From contig JBBHKE010001800.1 in NCBI GenBank assembly GCA_037447655.1, forward strand, positions 1 through 64,000: DNA of 64,000 nt. Reading direction: 5' to 3'. Position numbers and translations under genes: made by a program. Positions 56,583-64,000 of the stretch are shown in pieces (position 1 is the stretch's first letter; every line of letters starts with the position of its first letter). The stretch comes from Zygnema cylindricum (Eukaryota; Streptophyta; Zygnematophyceae; Zygnematales; Zygnemataceae). Under the pieces are notes generated by a model that saw nothing but the letters and a program-made list of their open reading frames with translations, was not told the DNA's origin and did not search any database.

Positions 56583-59500
56583 ATGACATATTCACCAGAG
56601 ATGCGAAATCAGTCACTTGTGAGAGAGGTAAGCAGTTGTGACCATTTTTCCTTCGTATGTTTTGTCTTCTTGTGAACTTATTGCCTTCATAGGATGTTTT
56701 GGTTTCCAAAACGACAGCCGATATGTACTCTGTTTTGCTATGTGTCCCTAATATTAATAATGCGACCTAATGGAGATGCATATGTCGACATCCTATTGTT
56801 TTCTTTCAGCAGTTAATTTAAAGGCCGAAACAAAAGCACAAGCTTTTTCCTCCTTTTAATCCTCAATTCTTCGTTTGTCTTATTGCATTATTGAAATCAC
56901 TAATACTCTTGGCAGTTCACATTTCAATCCTCAATTATGGAAAAAAAATTATCCTCAATTATCATTGCATTATGGAAACAATCATTATTTCTGGCAGTTT
57001 ATTTTGATCCTCAATTATTCTACATTCTTATTGCATTATGAAAATGATCATTATTTAAGTTCATCATCTACGTCGGATCTCGTTTATTCTCTGCAGTTGG
57101 TTTTTAATCCTCACTTATTTTTACAGTCTTATTGCATTATTGAAACTATTATTATTTTTGGCAGTTAGCCCTGCTTGGCAGCGAAGACCGTCTAGTGGCT
57201 CATGCTGCGAGTGCGAAACTGGAAGAGCATTTTCTTAGGGGGAATTTTCCTGTAAGCAAAGGATCTCAATCTTTATACTTTCTGCCGTTCTTTTGCTTGA
57301 GCATTAAAGAGTTTTTTTTTTGTTTGTTCTTCTTCGATCGGATGGCCTGTAGCTACAAATACTGCATAAATGTATGCGTTTAAGGATAATATGTGAAGCA
57401 TGTCAGAAATCAAACAAGCATACATGACGTTATTGACATCTTTATCATTTCAGTACAAGCGCACATCATTCCAGTAGATTATTATATCACGCAAATCAAG
57501 TTTCGCGAATCAAGGAAACAATGTTGTTCTCTATGTTGACAGGAGAAAGATGTCGCACAAATTTTTATCGAATTATGTGCAGCGGCCACACCATTTCGTA
57601 AGACACCTGTCACAACATGTCCCTGTGGGGATGGAGAGATTAAAGTGTCTCCTCTCTCGGGCAGGACAGCTATTACTGCCCTTGGCTGTTTAAGGAATCT
57701 CCTCAAAAAGACCCGAGGACAGGAGCTTTCGGGCGACGATGGGGATACCGATTCAGGAATATTTCCAGGCTGGAGAATGCAGGCTTTATTTTGGTCTTCT
57801 CTTAAGGCAAATGATTTTGAGTCTCATCTTAAGATATTAACACAAAATTTGGCAAAAAGTAGTTGCATAATAAGTTACTCAAGTGGACGACAATCCTGCC
57901 CTTGTACTACTACTTTTTGCGGACATTCAGTCCACTATGGAGATGTCTCAAAGAAAAATGTCTTAAGTCCCAGCTTGATTGAGCTAATTTTGGCAGCGAC
58001 TCTTAGACTGCTTTCATCCGCTATAAAATTGGAAACGGAAACGCTGTCTTCTAATTCTGAAAGAGGAGATGGTCAAGGAGTGCTGGAAATGATATGTGGA
58101 TTAGTGGAAAGAACGTGGGAGTTTCTCCTGGATGCAACTGCAGAGCCACACTTCCATGCAGCGAAGGAGCAATGTCTGTTCGGTTACATTCAACATAAGC
58201 TGATGGTGTGACAGTTATTCATTGCTTGAAATTGCTATATTATACAGAGCTTGTTATTGTGTTGTGATGACTGGCCTGTACTTTTGTTTAAAGGTAGCAA
58301 TGCTTGACGTCATGCACTTTATGGATACTGGTGTTGGTTTCTGGCCACGTTTATCAAGCACAGTAACACTGTCCTAGAGATTTTCCTCGAGTGGACATTT
58401 AGTTCCATTGAGTTTTTGGGCATCGACGTTGTTGCTCATATGCAATAACTTTACAAGACTTGGTTGTTTTCGGCTTGTTGGGTTTGCTTGCAGACTGTCG
58501 TGCTGCATTTGGCTCCTTATTTTCCTGAAAGACCAGCCATGGCCTGTGGATGCATAAGGGTGATAGGCCGTCATCTGCAACGATATTTTGCTCCCTGTCC
58601 TCCATCATTGGATTCTAATTTATGTTCCTCTGACTTGCATTCTTCGCCATTCTACTCTTCTTGGCTAGCTTCAGCGACATCGTTGGATCCGACTTCTAAA
58701 TCTTCTCAGGCAATTCCATATTTATGTATACTATGGCAGTCAACACGTGGTTTCTTGTTTCGTTCTTGTGAGCTGTTCCCTATCCAGATTGTGTCATTTG
58801 CTGTTGAAAACAAGATCAAACAGTCTGGTCATCCTTGATTCCGTGCACACTCGCGTCCAGAGTGAACATTTTCATCCATGTGAATCTCTGGCATTGTTCT
58901 TGACAACGACTGATGCTTGCCTCTCTCTCTGTCCCTCATTTTCCGGTGTCTATTCAGGCCTGGTTTCAAAAATGCAAAGTGCTCAATTGCTTTCTAAAAT
59001 TTTATAAATTTTCTGCAATTTTCTGCACATGGACTTGCAGGAGTCGAACTTACCGAACAATGTTAAGATCCGTGCTTTTCTTGTCCTTCTTAAAGCTGTC
59101 GGCACTCGACCACTTGTCGCGTCCCCCTCAGCTGACAACAGGCTGCAAACTGAAGCGCTTTCATCGCTCATCTCCTCACTTCAGCTTATGCTTGGACTCT
59201 GGCAACCTGACATCCTTCAAAAAGATAGGCCCAACCACGTCGGAACAGTTTTACACCACACAGCAGAAGTGAAGGAGTTTGATGATGGTGACAGTAATTT
59301 ATTGGTATCGGAGCCCCTTTATGGTGAATGTGTATCTGAAAATTTACTACAGCTGCTTCAGGACGAGGTGTGTTGGTCCAGAGAGGCTCTTATTTATCTT
59401 TCTATTTATTTTAATATGCTCTTATTTCTACGGGGTCTACTTTCTCCTGACACTATATTTGCAGCTGGGCTGCCAGCATCTAAATTCTTCTAAATTCCCC

Positions 59501-62048
59501 GTTTGTAATAAGGTGTTATTGAAGGCAATTGCATTTGGGGCTGTGCAGGGATTCTTTGTTGTTATATGTTTGGAATACATTAGTTTGGACTATTGACGAC
59601 AATTTTCATGAGTAGATGTCACGGAGTAATCCTGAGTGGATTTTTCATCTTAAGGCTACATTAAGATGAAAATGAATCCCATTGAAATGAATCTAGCTAT
59701 GAATGCAGTAAAAAAATTAGCAGTTAAATGCGCCATTCTATTAACGTTAAGCTTTTGTTATCGTACATGTTATACCTTTTGCTACTACTCCTTGAAATAG
59801 GAAGTGTGTCAATTTTGACATTCAATGTCGCCCGTGTTCAGGGGGACTAATAGGGATCCAGGGAACTAGGAAGTGACCAGAAAGCTTGCTGTACAAGCAA
59901 CAACAATTTACATTGGTTTAGAGAGCCCAACTATTTTGACATGTGTCAGCGTTGAATGACACCATTACATGCATGCGTCAGCTCATGTCACATTTTGGTG
60001 CTATTTGCTTTTGAAGTTCTGGGAACTTTGCAGGATGATGTGATGCTAGACATACTTTTGGAATTGTTTCAAATTGTGCCGAACTTCCCAACACTCTGGT
60101 GAGTTTCATCATCCAGGCATTGATTCTTTTTATCATGCAGCTTTGTTGAGGATTTTGCCTGTGTATATGTCTAGACACTTATCTGACAGACTTGCCATTG
60201 CAGTTGTCTTGCTCTTGTCATTTGTGTCGACAAGCATTTTTTTCTGTTTGGTAAGAGTTGTCCCTTTTTTTTCTTTGTTCCTTTGACTGCTGATGGCTCA
60301 CCAGCTGTCTTCCGTTTACCAGCCGACCTCCTTCATGGTTTTCGCAAGAAATGGCCTTGAGCTTAGTGGATACTCTTCACCCCCTTCGGCTCTTCCATGG
60401 TTTTCTCTCTATGGTGTGTTCTGCCTTATTCAACAAGTCAAATGGTGAAGTTGTTAGTTAGCAGGAGGTGAACCAACAGTTATGCATTCCTGGCCGACGA
60501 TACCAACATGCAATTACGCATGATTGTTTCCCTCCTGGTCTCCCTGTTTTTTGTGTCTCGTATGGTGAAATTTTGCTTCCAGTTGTGTCATCATAACACT
60601 AAGCTTGCAGAAAAGTTGCCTGCTTTTCTTTGCATGTAATTGCTTAAGGAATTTGCATCAGATTGATCACCACATGTCCTTTTTTTTCCTGTTATGCCGC
60701 AACCTTTCTATGCTTCGCAGTTGCTGAAGTACACTATATCGTTATTAGTATTAAGGATTTAGTGTTAATGCAGAATTAGAATATATATACTAATTTAGTG
60801 CAAGGAGATGTGGCAGATTGTAATCCACTCGCTTGAATAGTGTTGCTAACACTATTTAATGATTTTCGGCCAGAAAAAGTCGCGACCGAACTAGTGTTAT
60901 TAACTCTAATAACAATGCACAGTGTAGTCTTTCCCATTTTGCAGATTGCATATGACCACTTAGTCTTGGTCGATTACCTCATTTCCGCTGACACTGGATC
61001 CCGTTTCCTGGCCTATGTCTTGCAATGCCTATCTTTGGCGGTAAACTCCTGGCCGTCCATTCTCCACTTTGCTAATCCTGTAACTATCAATCAGTCAAAA
61101 TCATCATTGTCTCCTCCTGCCCCTTCAGAAATGAGGAGTCCTTGTACTGCCTCTGTGTCTCCGTTGAGTTGTACTGAGTCTCTATCATTTAGTAGAATTC
61201 AAGATCAAAATTATGCTCCAATCTCAGATGGAGCTACTGTTTGTAGCGCTGGTGGTTACCCTGAAGACTGTCGTTCAAAGTGTGGGACTTCTTTTATGGT
61301 TAAAATGGAGGGGAATTCGACAGATGTGAATATTGCAAAACCTGAAGAAATCGAAACACCAAGAGACAATGTGATTTACATGAAAGGTGACGCTGCAAAA
61401 CAACGCAATGATGGTGAGAAAGGGAAAAAAGCTGCTCTCAGAAAGAGGGGAAGTCCAAGTGAGGAACATACTGTCGGAAGGTTCGAGGATGCACAGGGCA
61501 AAGAATTTGTTAAATCAATGCAAGAAGAAGTTCCCTCTGAAGTAGGATGTAGTCAAACTGGTGGAAGTGTTGGTTTTGATCTTTGTAAGTTTTACAAAAA
61601 TGACGAGGAGCATTGGAGGGCAGTTGACGTCCAGGGCCATTTACCGGGCAGGATGAGTAGAGTAAAATCAAGTGAAAAGAGTAAAGAATTGTATAAATGC
61701 AGAAAACCATCGTTGATGGTTGAAGTTGAGAGCGATATAGAGCTCGATCAAAAAACAGATCACAATAATGTTGGTTTGGAAGGAGCTCCTCGCAAGATTC
61801 CGAGGAGACATGGTGGAGACAGCGAAGGTTTGAAGCAGGAAAGTAGCTCAATGGTAGGTAAGGAAGGAGGAAGGATACCAAGAACCTCATTGGTGGTGAA
61901 AGGGAAAATGGTCGTTGACTTTAATTGTACACTCTCAAGAGAAGGTGAGAAATCAATGGAGTGCCTACAAGTTCTCAGGAAGACATTGGAGCGTGTCCAT
62001 CGGGGAGGTTTATTCCCCTATAATCCAACGGCATTGGTGAGAAGGTGA
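56583..62048 (+). CDS. Protein Lines (LINES/LINS1) homologue
   Basis: Recognised exons: 56583-56627 (start uncertain), 57165-57251, 57543-58205, 58494 to about 58709 (end unresolved), 59041-59367, 60034-60098, 60204-60250, 60349-60413, 60945-62048. Apart from the 58494 exon, phases agree. The second exon reads ALLGSEDRLVAHAASAKLEE, a helical repeat typical of the N-terminal LINES domain. Across the 60413/60945 junction HPLRLFHGFLSM joins IAYDHLVLVDYLISADTG, the family's most conserved stretch. The end, CLQVLRKTLERVHRGGLFPYNPTALVRR, is the LINES C-terminal motif. Between them (about 61080-61930) is a low-complexity polar insert. Lines was named from Drosophila, where it modulates Wingless/Hedgehog-dependent patterning; its role in plants is not established. 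The TGA stop overlaps an AAG|GTGAGC donor, so the gene may continue. Upstream N-terminal exons are probably missing. Confidence 0.8.
58747..59009 (+). CDS. Possible additional Lines exon or frame-shifted segment
   Basis: A second open frame overlapping the end of the 58494 exon reads LCHLLLKTRSNSLVILDSV and LALFLTTTDACLSLC. Its helical, leucine-rich composition fits the Lines repeats. No donor/acceptor pair in the right phase links it to the neighbouring exons, so it may be an exon with a non-canonical junction, a frameshift in the assembly, or not coding. Confidence 0.35.
60732..60924. mobile_element. Inverted-repeat MITE within a Lines intron
   Basis: The 193-bp element CACTATATCGTTATTAG...CTCTAATAACAATGCACAGTG is flanked by TA (60730-60731, 60925-60926). 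It is inserted in intron 60414-60944 and ends 20 bp before the first base of the exon that starts at 60945. It is a reverse-orientation relative of 55591-55784. Confidence 0.85.
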
Positions 62049-64000
62049 GCCCTTTTTTTCCTTACTGAGGTTGTCATCGCCGTTATCCATGCCCAAAAAA
62101 ACAAAAAAAACAAAAACAAAATCATTGCAATGATTTCTGGAAGAATCTTGTGTCATTTTTGTCGTCTTGTTTATTTGTTAGTGTTCTTTATTTAGGCGTG
62201 TTACAAATCTTCAAGTCCATGTCTGGAAAATTATAGATTTTAGATATCGGCATTGGAGGTATTTGAGGACGGGGAAAGAGAAAGGGACCATAAAATTTGG
62301 AATTTTTGAATTTTGGGGCAAGAATTAAATGACACGAACGTTTTTTCATTGGAATGTTTGCATGGTATATTGACTTTTTAACCATGCATTGTCATTAAAC
62401 TAAGTCGAAGTTAAGTGTAACAAAGTTAAAAATGAAACGGTCACACCTAAGATTATTAGAAAGAATATTGCTTCGAAATACTCTCCACGGTGCAACGAGA
62501 ATTACTTCGAATGATCCCAATATATCATCGTCTAATGCAAATAAGTGCATTAACTTAGTTTTGTCTAAAGCCCAACCCTGTAATCCCACACGCTTTGCGA
62601 TGCTTTCTCGAGGAGGTCCATAACATGCCCATGACCCACCATTTGCCTTATTTCTTTTTATTGCTTCCATATATTCATATGGTTATGACATCGTGCATCC
62701 GTGATAAAAGTTGTCATACTTATTGTAATAGTTGAAATGGGATGGATGCTTGAACGAGTTGTAACTCTCGCACAAGGAAACGCTAACGAGCCAACAAATA
62801 ACAATAAACAATGTAGAGGAACCCATCGAAAGCGCCCAACCGACCAAATATGCCATCGGTTATAAAACAAATTCGACACAACATCTCCCACTCGTACTAC
62901 ATAACAATAATTTTGATAGTACCTTAACCTTTCTTCTTACAAAAAACCGTACATAAAGCATACGTAAATCCATTCGAAATTGAAACACACCTTGTGCCAT
63001 CATGTTTTTAATTGTTACTTACACAAACAAATGCATTATCGTTCTTGAGTCTCTTACCGCAAATTGCCACTTTGTGGTTTCGATACCCTTCACCACTATT
63101 TCCCAAGAAGTGGAATTCGCGGAATCGAACAATATCATGAACGAGATGGTATTCACCAAAACACCTAGACCTCCGAATACGACACGCGTACAATTTGTAC
63201 AACATGATCCATTGACCTTTATAGAGTAACAGACAAGTATTCCAAATTAATGGTTGTTAATATCATATTATAGTCAAGGAACAGTACAAAGACCTGCATT
63301 ATCTTACAAAATTAGAGAAACCTAACGTGGAGGATTAACATGCGAGAAATCCCAACAAAGAGATTAACAACAAAAAATACATCAACGGCAACATTAAAGT
63401 GTGCGATAGCGGACCATCCGAGCATGTAAAACCAAAAGAGAACAGGAAAGGTGAAGTGAAAATGAATATTATTACATAAAACAAATAACATGGATTTTTT
63501 GCGAAAAGAATTGATAAACAAAAATAAACAGATTGTCGAAGAATGCGAAACAATAAATAGATGTACAAGAAGGTAACGCGCAATCGGTAAGGAAGGAACG
63601 GTCGTACGAGCAACCATGTAAGACAAGAATGAGGGAATATCAGGAAAAGGTGAGGAGAAATGCAAAACTCTTGTGGTGTAAAATGGATGGTGGAAAGGTT
63701 TGCTACTCTAAAACGAGGGTGAGGTCCACGGTCGCACGTGATAACATTGTAAAGTTATTTTATTTTTTTAGTTTGTTTAATTTTGTGTTCGTTTTTTTAT
63801 TGTTCAAATCATTTTTTCTTTTTTTATTTGCTCACATGCACTAAATTTCCATCACAATATTTTTATAAAGCTCGTTTCACTATCTCGAAAATGTACGAGT
63901 GTTTTATGAAGGAAGTGAGTTGAGAAGCTCGAATGGAGTTATGGTGACAACCTTATGAGAAATCAATTCTTGGACCGATATAGCTGGTTAAAAAAAAATA
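62049..64000. other. Downstream region, no supported gene
   Basis: About 1.95 kb. Minus-strand scraps at 62395-62670 and 63008-63230 (for example GLGVLVNTISFM and TSWEIVVKGIETTKW in neighbouring frames) have a faint resemblance to the end of a LINE reverse transcriptase, but too little remains to name it. Confidence 0.3.

Noticed and set aside
62395-63230. LINE reverse-transcriptase tail on the minus strand
   Set aside because: Only faint resemblance in several short frames and no catalytic motif, so I left it as unannotated DNA.
1-64000. CRISPR array, bacterial operon or prophage
   Set aside because: Introns, LTR retrotransposons, SINEs and MITEs show this is eukaryotic nuclear DNA. The regular repeats seen are minisatellites without spacer structure.

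Overview
This is nuclear DNA from a eukaryote, most likely a streptophyte (a charophyte alga such as a stonewort, or an early land plant). Three things point that way: GT-AG introns with pyrimidine-rich acceptors, single-copy genes scattered in a sea of transposons, and a Ty1/copia element whose primer-binding site matches the anticodon arm of plant-type initiator tRNA-Met. The organism is an inference; no marker here fixes the species. One 10-base run of N lies at 13407-13416.

Three host loci stand out. (1) A phosphopantothenoylcysteine decarboxylase (HAL3-type) relic lies on the minus strand (11598-12995). It is cut off at a codon boundary by a copia LTR, has an in-frame stop and has lost the catalytic His. 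(2) A nine-exon plus-strand gene (42142-52083) whose exon phases close perfectly encodes a predicted 1,499-residue protein with a disordered N-terminal half and a long C-terminal coiled coil. I do not recognise the family. (3) A Protein Lines (LINES/LINS1) homologue on the plus strand (about 56583-62048) carries both the N-terminal helical-repeat and the C-terminal LINES signatures.

The rest is mobile DNA. 1-4160 holds fold-back (long inverted repeat) elements ending near CCCTAAGGGTG motifs. 4560-8330 is a minus-strand non-LTR retrotransposon relic, interrupted by a solo LTR with a clean 5-bp target duplication and by two copies of a tRNA-derived SINE. 12996-14490 is an LTR fragment, the gap, and a second copia remnant. 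16068-22511 is a complete copia-type element with two 1,047-bp LTRs but two frameshifts in pol. 22512-24650 is a fold-back element with a divergent solo LTR inside it. 27850-30985 is a nest of short TA-flanked inverted-repeat elements with an hAT-like insertion. 30985-32923 is a decayed copia 3' end with a rearranged LTR. About 34900-40400 is a decayed pogo-like (DDE_1) DNA transposon with Glu/Pro-rich ORFs, in a zone (32970-39750) dotted with GCGACGA/TCGTCGC hairpins. More short inverted-repeat elements lie between and inside the two intact-looking genes; one sits about 20 bp upstream of a Lines splice acceptor.

The most unusual signal is that every LTR of the main copia group carries an antisense tRNA-like segment with Pol III A/B-box character. 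Together with half-tRNA priming, this gives the lineage two separate links to tRNA.
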